Source: Zymoseptoria tritici IPO323 (Eukaryota > Ascomycota > Dothideomycetes > Mycosphaerellales > Mycosphaerellaceae). From it: a stretch of 64,000 nt of DNA. Position numbers and translations under genes: made by a program. The notes beneath the pieces were generated by a model. That model saw nothing but the letters and a program-made list of their open reading frames with translations, made no database searches and was not told the DNA's origin. The DNA is taken from NCBI RefSeq assembly GCF_000219625.1, contig NC_018212.1, forward strand, positions 1,550,001 to 1,614,000, given 5' to 3'. Shown one piece after another: positions 44,012 through 54,099 of this stretch. Position 1 is the stretch's first letter. The number at the start of each line of letters is the position of its first letter.

Positions 44012-47000
44012 ATGGCCAGCAGACCCGAAGAGCTGTTCTTGAAACCTGACTCGCCCGCTCCGGCAACAGGCGAGACACCTCAGCCGCTGCGCATCAACAA
44101 GCAGGCGCATGGCGACGACCAACAACAGCAATGGGCGCAATATCGCGTTCCTCAGAGCAGCGTCACCTTTGGCGCCCCGCAATCACCACCACCAAGTGGA
44201 CCTCTCCCTTTGCCGTATCCCGACGATCGATCCCGAAGACAGGGCACACCGGGCTCATCGCAGGACAGCGGCAGGCCGATGAATATGCCTGGATCGGCCG
44301 AAGAAGGACGAGCGACGGGCCCAGCGAGGCTACGAAAGAGCAGTGTATCATCGAGCGGCAGTGGCGCCAGCGGAGGTGGAAGAGCCCGGTTTGACGCGAA
44401 CGACCCGAACAGACCTACCGCTGGTGGATACGCAAATTCTCCCACGCTTGGAACGGGCTCAAGACTGGCCGACCGAAGAGGAGCTCCTGCAAAGAACATC
44501 ATACCCCCAGACTCACCAGGCGGACCTGAACCTCCACACAAAAGCGACGATGATGAGGGTTTGTTCCAGCTCAAGCCTCAGCGCAAGCCGAGCAATCAGA
44601 CGGAGGACTATCAGCAGCAATTCTACCCGCCACCACTCGGCGCTGCACCACCGGCGAGTGGCAGCGCTGGAGCATCAGCACAAAGCCGAATGCACGTCCC
44701 CGACCCAGCCGGCATCAATCGATTGAGTAGTACCGCCTCCACGTCCACCACGAGAGCTTCTCGAGGCTCTCCACCTCCACCAGAGACGCCGATTGATGCG
44801 CCTTCGTCTGGCTTGAGCGGTATCGAAGCTCGCTATGCCGCCTCCGGGATCCCGGGTACTGGCACGCTGACGGAAATGCAGGCTCAGAGTGCAGCAGCAG
44901 CCGCTAGAAGAGCACATTACGCAGCACCGCAGCCCAGGCAAGGAACGTTGAATGCTCAGAGAACACCATCCCAGCCTCAGGTACAGCCTGACACGGGTGG
45001 AAGATGGAGTCCGACAGAATCGCCAGGCTCTGCTCCACATGGACCGCCCATTGCGTTTCAAGGGAATGAAGAGGTGAACCCTACGTCGGGCGCCTCACAA
45101 GCTACATATCCGCGACCACCGCAGCCGACCACGAGCAACCTCGAGACTGACATGAGCAGGATGAATATGCACGAGGAGCCCCCTCCAGCTTACTCTCCAC
45201 CAACAGCTGGATCTGTGAACTCGCCGTACCCAAACGAAAAGGGCCGATATGGCAACAACGCAAGCCCGGCAACGTCTGCCACTGGATCTGCTACAGACAG
45301 GCGTCGGCCGACCGATCCGACATTGAGAGGCCATCCGGCCTTCGCCAACGATCCTCCGGCTTCATCTTCCCCTCAGCCGTCATCTCTCGCAAATGGCGCT
45401 CCTCCGAATGGCTTATCGCCCGTCAACATCGCCGCTGCGAATCATTCTGCCTCGTCTCAAGCTGGCCCAGCAGGCCCAGTGAGCCCGCCACCGCTTCCGG
45501 AAGGATGGATTGCCCATCTCGACAGCAACTCTGGGCAGTACTACTACATCCATTTGCCGACCCAATCCACCCAATGGGAGTTTCCAAAAGGGCCTACGCC
45601 GTTGAATCTCGAACCGCAGAGTCCGACTGTTGGACTGGCTAGCCCGGTCGGCTCAGTCTTCAAACAACCTCTTGCCTCGCCTGGGTTTCCAGTCCAGCAA
45701 ATGGCGAATTATGATCACCGGAACAGCATGTTCTCAATGAATTCGATCGCGAGCCCGACTGCCTCCGGATTTACGGGTCCTCCACCAAGCGCTGGCATCG
45801 ACATGTACAAGATCTCTCCTTCCAATGCCGTTTACTTTGGCCCCTACTTGAGATACACGAACATGGATCTCGAACGAGGCCTATGGCTCGGCAGCATTCT
45901 GCTGATCACAGACGCCAGCACCCAGCCGCCGACCATCCACATCCACCAGTCTCAGGATCTGAGTCCGAATCCACGCCAACTCAAGGCACACCCCATTCAC
46001 TCGCATCAACGATGGATCTTTTATCGATACGATGTGGATCTCCGCATGGAAGATCATGCACCAGCGAAGTGGACTTACGCCATCACCTCGCATCTGGGCT
46101 GCACACGCTATGAGTTCCTGGTCGCGGGAAGGCAGGAGAATAGTTGGCGTTTCATTGCTCACTCGGGTAACGACTTTGCGATCAATGTATCTGCGAATGA
46201 ACGATCCAGGCTAGGAGGTCCATCTTTGATGTGGAAAGATGTATTGCTCAAACACCAAGAGTGTGGCGGTTTCCACACTCAGGTTGGACTTGGAGGACAG
46301 ATATATGCGGATCGCCTGTGGAAGGACATTCCAGCTCTAAAGCAATGGACGCAGATTCATGGCAAGGAGAACAGGAAGACTGCTCAATGGACGGCCAAGA
46401 TGGAGGAGGATGTCACGCATGCCTACTTTCACTACTACACATCACACTTTGATCAACCAGCGGTCAGAGAAGCTTTCGCCCAGATACCTCATGTCTGCTG
46501 CTTGGACGACCACGACATATTCGACGGATACGGATCGTATCCAGAGTACATGCAGGAGAGCCACATCTTCAAGAATTTGGGCAGGATTGGAATTGAGATG
46601 TACCTTCTGTTCCAGCACCACACAACGCATGAGATATTGCGCAATGTCTCGAACGATATCGATCTATTCACAATCACAGGCAAAGGCTGGCACTTCGTAA
46701 AGTATCTCGGACCGAGTGTGGTCCTCGTTGGCCCAGACACTCGCAGCGAACGCGGCGAGAAGCAAGTCATGGCCGGGCCCACTTATCAAGGCCTGTTCCC
46801 CAAGGTGGCCACTCTTCCGCCCAGTGTGCAGCACTGTATCTGGTTGTTGCCCGTTCCAATCGTGTATCCTCGACTGGAAGGTATCGAACAAGTTGCAAGC
46901 ACGGTCGCCACAGGTAAGAAAGCGGTCACTGGAGGTTTCAACATGCTCGGCAAAGTCGCAGGTGGCGTGGCTGGTATTGTCGGTGCGAAAGGTGTCGTTC

Positions 47001-47745
47001 ATTCTGGATTTGATGGTGTTAAGAAAGCCGTCGGCAAGTCTGGGCTCATGCAAGGTGTGCTCAGTCCATTCGGAGATATCGACATGCTCGATGAACTGCG
47101 CGATTTGTGGACGCATGATTCGAAGGTGAGTCCACCGACTCCTGCCATGTTGCTACCACTGACGTTCTTATGCAGGACCTTGAGCGCACGTATATCATCC
47201 GTACACTGCAAGGCATCTCACACAACAAATCCCTGCGAATGACGTTCCTTTCCGGCAGCGTCAATGTTTGCGGCGCCGGTCTTGTACACGATCCGGCGCA
47301 TCCATCCGACCACAAGACGATGTATCAGCTCATTACCTCTGCCATCGTCAACGCGCCCTCACCCTCCTATGTTATCAAACTTCTCCACTCCAACAAACCC
47401 ATCTATCTCCCACAAAACGGCCACCGCTCGAACCCGAACGCTCAATCGGACACGAAAGAAGACATGATGGAGATCTTCGCTGCGGACGTTGACGGCCGGC
47501 AGCGAGAGAACAGAAGACTGATGGGACGGAGGAACTATCTTGCGTGTGTGGCCTACGACCCAGAAACGGTATCGGGCGCATTCGCGACGCCTGGCAGTGC
47601 GGGCGGTAAGCAAGGCGAGGCCAATGGTGGTGGAGCTGGGCGACTCAGCCTGGCGGCCGATTTCATGGTGCAGAATGAGGGCGCATTTGGGCAGCCGATG
47701 AAGTACGGTCCCGTCATTATCCCGAGCTTGGAATATGGGAGGTGA
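44012..47745 (+). CDS. WW-domain and PhoD-like phosphatase protein
   Basis: Exons 44012-47125 and 47176-47745 (donor GTGAGT, acceptor TGCAG) encode 1227 residues. Residues 1 to ~490 are disordered and rich in Pro, Ser and Gly, with a PPPAYSPP motif. A WW domain sits at about 494-530 (LPEGWIAHLDSNSGQYYYIH). A PhoD-like metallophosphatase domain occupies roughly 600-1200. It begins at VYFGPYLRYTNMDLERGLWL and includes the metal-site segment CCLDDHDIFDGYGSYP and the second-exon MGRRNYLACVAYD. Fungal members of this group are cytoplasmic or membrane-associated and of uncertain substrate. The ATG at 44012 has a good context (CACCATGG). Part of the protein resembles yeast and fission-yeast uncharacterised PhoD-like proteins. 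Confidence 0.88.
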
Positions 47746-48585
47746 TGCGGCTGCTGGAGGACTTGATGAGTTAGGCACAGACTTCTTGCGTTTTTAGCGT
47801 TGACGGCGAATAACCCAGACAGCGCACAGATGAGCGACTTGAAGCGTTCTGAGACATCTGAAACCATTGCACCCCGTCAGTCCTGCGCGAAGACGTGCCT
47901 TCAAGTGCAATAGCTTGGTCCCTCTACCTCCCGCTGCTGGCATGCGGACGACAGCGAATGGCCCAGTGTGCAGGATCAATCTGAGGTTGGTGCCAAGACA
48001 GCATGGAACTCTGATTCGACTTCATGCCAGTCTCTGCTTCCACGCATAATTCTGACAATGTTTTGCGCGAGAACCAGGACGTGGATCGCTCACGAACGCC
48101 GAGCTGCAGTACATCTTGTCGGCCGACTTTCTGTCGTTGAGCGCACGTCCACGACCATGGCCAACCACGCTGTGTTTTGCGGCACGCCTGCAGAGCACCG
48201 AGGGAAAATTGGAGTCGATCGCCTCGCGAAACAAAGAAGAACACGACAGGTCGAAGCGGTTTCGAATGAATGATAGTGTGTGGACCCACCGAAGCGTCCG
48301 GACGTATAGCATGTGCCCGAGGAACGCCGACCAAGCAAGACGGCGACCACCGACCCCTGCTCAGGTTACACCATCGCGACGGCCTCCACAATTCCTATAA
48401 CGCGAATGATCAAGGACGTTCGCCCGGATCGACCATGTTTGCCGTGAATACCTCTCTCTGCTCCTCGTTTCTTTCTCTCGACGCCTTCCGTTGATCGTTT
48501 TCCTTCCACTTCTCCCATCGCACCTCGCCTCCGCGCAGAACCTCTCTTGTCGACAATCCACCACGGACTCAGCTCCGCTTCCGAT
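47746..48585. other. Intergenic, no gene seen
   Basis: About 0.8 kb. Only short overlapping ORFs. The last ~150 bp are pyrimidine-rich and likely the promoter of the next gene. Confidence 0.4.
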
Positions 48586-49389
48586 ATGCACGCCGGATCC
48601 CCACAAGCTTTGCCCAGCGATGGCCACGTCCACAGCATCTTCGAGGCTTCAACCGGCACTTTTCAGTGGATAGTGGCCGACCCGACCACCCGCGACGCCG
48701 TCATCATCGACCCGGTCCTCGACGGGAAATCCGCTTCCAGTCCGCGCGGAATCTCGACCACGGCCGCCGATCAACTGATCGAAATCATCATCGAACGGCG
48801 CTACCGTGTGCTACGAATCCTCGAAACCCATTCTCAGCGCCAATGTGCAACAGCGGCATGGTATCTCCGCACTCAACTGCGAGACATGACCGGCCATCTG
48901 CCCCGAATATGTACCGGCAAGAGCATCGAAGGTGTGGAGCGCATGTTCGCCCGGCAATATCGCATCACCAATCCCTTCCAGGCTTCCCTCTTCAACAATG
49001 GATTCAAAGACGGCGATCGATTCGAGATCGGTTCCTTGCAGTGTCAAGTCATCCACCTGTCCGGTCCCGATCCAGATCGATTCGGTTTCGTGATCGGACG
49101 GAGTGTCTTCACAGGATCGGCAGATGGGGAGAGCGAGAGTGAAGGTCGAGCGGTGCAGCGCATGAGTGCATTCGCGGATGATTATGCATTTCATCCGCAG
49201 AAATCGAAATCCGGGTCAGCAGTCAACACACCTCTCGACTCGAGGCCGACAACAGCCAGAACGACGCGGACGATCTCGGGACGGCAACAGCATGATTCAT
49301 CGCCTCCACGACAGGCATCGCTCGTGGGAGGAAAGATGGTGTACAATTACAATCGACCGACGAGTCAGGTTCACGAGATTGGGGTCTGA
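48586..49389 (+). CDS. Persulfide-dioxygenase-like metallo-beta-lactamase-fold protein lacking metal ligands
   Basis: Single exon, 267 residues from the ATG at 48586. The order of motifs follows ETHE1-type persulfide dioxygenases: VIIDPVLD (about 39-46), YRVLRILETH (73-82), an ICTGKSI segment, FEIGSLQCQVIHLSG and FVIGRSVFTG. Active members have the ligand set HxHxDH, then a His in PGHT and an Asp in GDSLF. Here the first motif reads HSQRQC (82-87), the second SGPDPD with Pro161, and the third GSADG with Ser178. Only the first His survives, so iron binding is not expected. The last ~70 residues are a Ser/Thr/Arg-rich disordered tail. The ORF is intact, suggesting a maintained non-catalytic function. 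The fold assignment is by pattern. Confidence 0.75.
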   Translation: MHAGSPQALPSDGHVHSIFEASTGTFQWIVADPTTRDAVIIDPVLDGKSASSPRGISTTAADQLIEIIIERRYRVLRILETHSQRQCATAAWYLRTQLRDMTGHLPRICTGKSIEGVERMFARQYRITNPFQASLFNNGFKDGDRFEIGSLQCQVIHLSGPDPDRFGFVIGRSVFTGSADGESESEGRAVQRMSAFADDYAFHPQKSKSGSAVNTPLDSRPTTARTTRTISGRQQHDSSPPRQASLVGGKMVYNYNRPTSQVHEIGV

Positions 49390-49812
49390 GTTGGTGAACG
49401 ATGGTCGATGGGTACTTCGAATCTTCTGGTATGGACTCGAGGATGACATGGCTTTGAAGGAGTATGGAGGGAGGGAGCATCGATTTGCTTCTCATGCGTG
49501 CAGAGAGCATATCTCACAAATTTCAGAATAGCACAGTTCTCCCATCAGCTTCACACAGGAGCAATTCATAGAGTCATCCGGAGTGTGCTCTCTCTCAGGA
49601 CCAGAGAGGCACGAGAGGCTGCTGGCCTTTAGAGTGGTGGCTCGGTCGATGCATCATTCGCAGAGAGAGTTGTTGTCATTGGCGAGCATTTGCAAAGAAT
49701 GAGCGGGACTCAACCTCGCCCTTTTCTTGGTCAGATGACTGAGCTGTTCGCGCACCGGGCATGTACATGTATCGTAGCCGCACGCTGACTGAGCATGCCA
49801 GCTTGCCATAGC
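49390..49812. other. Intergenic downstream of the ETHE1-like gene
   Basis: No gene. The stretch before 49813 (CCGGGCATGTACATGTATCG near 49757) resembles the tail of the adjacent 67-bp repeat, so the array may begin earlier. Confidence 0.4.
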
Positions 49813-50125
49813 TGTACAATAATCGAGCATGGACAGATCACTGAACGACACGTTTATCTGCCGGGCAATGTATCTTGTCTGAACAGCGATCGGGCAGTGG
49901 CAGCTAACTTGGTAGGACGGTATCATACCCGGGCGTGTACCCTACCTGAACGGTGGCCGATCAAGTTCAGCCAACTTAGTTGCACGGTAACATAGCAGTT
50001 AAAGTGTCATACTTGAACAGAGATCGAGCAGGAACAGCCAGCTTATTTGCAAGAACAGCCAACTTATCTGCACGGCAATGTAATGGTACACTCCCCTCAC
50101 CTGAACAGTCTTCGAGCAAGTACGA
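49813..50125. repeat. 67-bp degenerate minisatellite, about 4.5 units
   Basis: Units begin at 49813, 49880, 49947 and 50014, each exactly 67 bp apart, with a partial unit at 50102. The unit starts TGAACAGNGATCGAGCAG and contains CAGCCAACTTATCTGCACGG near its middle. The fourth unit is 88 bp because a 21-bp piece (ACAGCCAACTTATYTGCA type) is duplicated. 67 is not a multiple of three and there are stops in all frames, so it is non-coding. Confidence 0.65.
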
Positions 50126-50372
50126 GTGTCTTGGCTCTGCGCAGATATGAGCAATGGTCGGGTAAGTACAATTTACTTCAAGTGGTCGCAAGTTCGTGGA
50201 ACCATGTCAATGGGAAGTATGCTTCGTTGAATCCAGTGCTGTCTACTTTTACATACTCTCTCCATCCGGACCGTGGACCGTATCTCGGCGATGCATTCAT
50301 GCGGGCGATGTTGCCCAGTACCACCAGAGCGCCATGAGCTTATACTGCTTCCGCCTTGCAGCCATCTACCAC

Positions 50373-51138
50373 TCATGCGACCATCTCGCGCAGCCCACCT
50401 TCTTCCTCATCGTACTCATCGCCATAGATTGCCTGCTGCAGGCCCTTGACCGCATCTTCTCCACCCATCGTCCTGAACCACGCCTCCAAGGAGTAGATCT
50501 CGTCAGTGTACTGTTCGATGTTGGCGAAGAGTTCCTTCGTCTCTTTTTGCTTCCGCTCAAGTTCAGTGGGGTCGCTGTCCCTGTATGCCGCCAGCTCCTT
50601 CTGCAGCTGCTTCAGCTCGGCCTCCAGCTCGCTCTTCTCCTTCATGACCTCCTCACGAGATTCACCACCGGTGTCGACCATTTCTTCCTCTTCCTCGCGT
50701 TGAGCCGCTTTGTCGGCGAAAGTCTGCTTCAGATCTTGGACGATGGTGAAGGCTTTGTCGTGGCCGGATTGGACTTCTCCCAGAATCTTCTGTTTCACGA
50801 TCTGGTCCTGCGATGGAAAAGACCAGTACCAATTTCCGGACCCGATCTTCTCGACGCAGATCTTGTTCTCGTCTTGCAGTGTTTGGAGATAGTCTGGTGT
50901 GACGGTCAGCGGACAGCGACGAAGGTGTGATGCAAGAACTTACCTTTCACTTGCATGCCATTGATAGAGGCCACGGATGGGAGTTGCTTCTCGAGATCTT
51001 TGATGGTATGTGCCACTCGCGTCCTCTGCAAATAGGACAGACAACTGTTGAGCTTCACGGAATTGCAGTTGGTTTTCGGCGCCTGTGAGAAGTGTTAGAG
51101 CTCCGCAGTATCGGTCGATGAGCACACAACGATACCAT
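50373..51138 (-). CDS. MND1: Meiotic recombination protein Mnd1
   Basis: Mnd1 pairs with Hop2 in meiosis to help Rad51/Dmc1 form joint molecules. Three exons: 51138-51136 (only the ATG), 51082-50944 and 50893-50373, giving 220 residues, the normal length. The N-terminal winged helix includes HTIKDLEKQLPSVASINGMQ and, after intron 2, YLQTLQDENKICVEKIGSGN, the family signature ending NWYWSF. A long coiled coil follows (LKQTFADKAAQREEEEE to QKETKELFANIEQY). Intron 1 (donor GTATCG, acceptor CTCACAG) separates the ATG from APKT, the usual MAPK start of fungal Mnd1. No other in-frame ATG would give the winged helix. The C-terminal tail EEGGLREMVA is short and acidic. Confidence 0.93.
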
Positions 51139-51484
51139 GTTGTGCGGATGCGCAGAAAAATGCGAAAGGGAATTGTTCGTGGTGATAAGATGTTGATTGA
51201 TGGAGATGGACTGGCGATGATGGATTGTTGTTGTGGTGGTGTGTTTGTTGATGTTGAGTTCGGACGAGACGAATTTGCGAAGTGAAGTGAAGTCGGGGTT
51301 GGCTTCCCCTGAGAGCTTTCGCTGGGGACTGCACGCCAAATAGCGATGGACATTGAGATTTCTTTAACTTGTCCTTGACACTTCACCGCGGCTCGGTATA
51401 TAGTGGATCATTCAGATAAGCTCGTCATTCAGGCAGCGCAACATTCTTGTACTGACGCTGTCATATATACTCCACGTACCGCTT

Positions 51485-53282
51485 CTACAGCTCCTTGTGT
51501 TCCACCTCATATGGCCTCTTCTCATCTCCGTCCGCGCCGTCCAACTTAGCGGCCAACATGTTGCCTTTGCTAGTACCAGCGGCACCACCGAGCAAGGCTG
51601 CGTCACCATCGAAGTACTTGGCAATCTCTTCCAATGGAGTGTAGCGGGTCTCGATGTAGAAGAAGTACACCACGGCAAGTTCGACCTGTTCAATGTGAGC
51701 TGGTTCGTCGTTGATTGCAAAGTCCCATTCAAAGATAGCACTCACAGCAAGCCAGACGCAGTATACGATGTAGTACTTCCATCCGATGTCTTTCAATGCA
51801 ACTGGATTGACGTATTGGTTGAAGAATAGGGCCAGGTTGACGGCGAAGAACATCAGAGTCAAGCCCTTTGCACGGATATGGTAGGGCAAAATCTCTGCCG
51901 CGTAGCTTACGAGCATGCCGCTCCATGCCTGCAGGAAAAGAGGTCAAGTGTTAATCAAGTGTCGACTTGGAGGCTTCGTGTCTTCTCGGATGACTTACAA
52001 GATTGTAACAAACGTAGTATAGGAAGATCATGGCAACGACAGCATTACCAGATGCCTGAATTCCAGTCCTGGCGAAGTGACCGGCGCAGGCAGTCCAGAC
52101 TGTGAAAGAGACCAGCATACCGGTCGTGGAGATCAAGAAGAGCGTCCTTCGACCGACTCGATCGACCACGAAGCACTGACCCAGAGCGACTGCTAAGTTC
52201 ATGATTTGTATGCCGCCATTGATGAGCAGCTGTGTGTTTGAATTCGTGATGCCAATATCGTTCAAGACCAAGTTGAGGTAGTACGAAGCCAGACCATTGC
52301 CGGACCATTGCGAGAACAGACCAAGTGTGAGAAGGATCAGTAGCCTGCGACGCATGCCAACAGTCTTGAAGAGTTGCAACCAGCCATTGCTTTCGTACTC
52401 CTGCTCCAGCTTGATGGTGGTCCGGATCTCTTCGATTTCCAGCAAGACGACTTCGTCATCGAGATTTCCGTTGGCATGCACTTTGGCCAGAACGCTATGA
52501 GCTTTTTCGGATTGGCCTTTCGCGACGAGGAAGCGTGGAGACTCGGGAACAAAATAGATAAAGGACAGCTGGATGACCGGTGCAACGCCTTGAAGAATCG
52601 AAGGGATACGCCACGACCAATTGCTTCGAGTCGTTAGTACAGTACTGACGGCCGGTAATGATATACTGACTTCGACATCTGGTTGGTTCCGTATGTTGTC
52701 CAGGCGGCAATGATCGCTCCGATATACCACGTGGTGTTGTATATGGTGGCGAAAATGGCCCGGTGCTGAGGGTGGGCAAGCTCGGTGATCAGGAGAGGAG
52801 AGGAGCCGTGGGCGATCGAAGTACCGAAACCAATGAGGAAACGTGCAGCCAGAAACATTTGAAACTTGGTACAGGCGCCCTGGAGTGCAACACCGACGAG
52901 GCCGATACTGCATCCGATGATGATTCCCCAGCGTCTCCCAAAGCCATCGGCAATGTATGGCGTGATTGGGAGGGACAAGATGCTACCAACGGCCATGATG
53001 GCGGAGAAAAGACCAAGATGCGCGCCCTTGGGATGGTTGAAATCTGGACGGGAGTCAGACAAGATCCTCGACAATTCATGCTTGGACTAACTCACATTCT
53101 TGCCATGGTGTCAGGGACTGGAGCCCATTGACCATGCTACCATCGAAACCATTGGAAGCGGAGGTCAGTACAACCATCATCAAGCAGATGTAGGTCTTTC
53201 TCAGCCCAGGATCCTTGTACCAAGTCACGGCGGGGAACTCCCGCTCGACGAAGCGAAAGGTGCCCTTGCTTGGACGGTCCAT
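51485..53282 (-). CDS. MFS sugar transporter (hexose/lactose permease type)
   Basis: Plasma-membrane sugar:H+ symporter of the major facilitator family with 12 membrane helices. Five exons: 53282-53096, 53043-52671, 52623-51999, 51928-51746 and 51685-51485, 522 residues. It contains GFGRRWG (loop 2-3), LAARFLIGFGTSIAHGSSPL, the central PESPRFLVAKGQSEKA and VDRVGRRTLFLIST, all sugar-porter signatures, and the final helix ends FFYIETRYTPLEEIAKYFDG. The fourth intron, 51745-51686, is 60 nt and in frame, so an unspliced reading adds 20 residues. Intron 2 uses donor GTCAGT with a TACTAAC branch; the join gives TNQMSNNWSWRIPS, as in relatives. The GH32 fructosidase is about 8.5 kb away, so no direct clustering is claimed. 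Confidence 0.93.
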
Positions 53283-54099
53283 AGTGAGAGATAAGAATCA
53301 ATGAACAGGGAAGGAGTAGGGGAAGTCGATGATGGGGAAAAGATGGGAGCATGGACAGGCGTTCGCAGGTCTTTATGATACGCTCGACCGCAGATTATCC
53401 TGAATATCCGGCCACGATAGACGCGAACCGCATAAAGCGCGGCTCGAGGCCACATTGCTGCTAGGACATGATCCCTACGCGAGGACGCCACCGCATGTGT
53501 GTCTGGATGGGGTCTGGCTTCAGTAAGCCTGGGCACTGTATGGCCCCACCGCTCGGCGACAACGTGATTCGTCCCTGCAGTCGCCATCGACCAAAGAAGA
53601 CATGAGCTACTGCAACCAAGATCTCGTGTGTGGAAGGTTGCATCCATCCCCAGGTTTCTGCCCCATGGGCAAGGTGGGGATTGTCCCAGCCGGGTAAATG
53701 AGCACATTTATCCACATGTGAGCGATGGATTGTTTTAGGCTCAAGGCATGTGTTTAAGCATGAAATTGGGTGAAAGGTTGTTTTCCACGGTCGAATGGAT
53801 CGATGTTCGGTCCCAGACACACGTTGCTCGCGTGGTCGTTCGACAAATAAAGACGTCGAGCTTCCACAGTGACTTTAGCCGGGATCTGTCGCCGGGGTAA
53901 TGCTGCAGGCCCTTGCCCGCTGCACACCGCGAGCTTGCAAGAACGTGTCTTCGTACAGTTCTTCAGGGCCTACGCGAAGGATTGTGACACATTGATCTCG
54001 AGTGAGACAAAAATCCACCTGCGAAATTGATGCATCTGGGTTCAGCCTCTCCCTCGGGAAACCGGACATGCGTACCGGGATCCGAAGCTGGGTCCAGGC
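53283..54099. other. Intergenic: transporter promoter and spacer
   Basis: About 0.8 kb. It holds the promoter side of the sugar transporter and the 3' flank of the next minus-strand gene. Two overlapping minus-strand ORFs of 119-160 codons show no domain features and were not called. Confidence 0.45.

Noticed and set aside
40934..53282. Sugar-utilisation cluster of GH32 and MFS transporter
   Set aside because: The two genes are 8.5 kb apart with unrelated genes (PhoD-like, ETHE1-like, MND1) between them; no cluster is supported.
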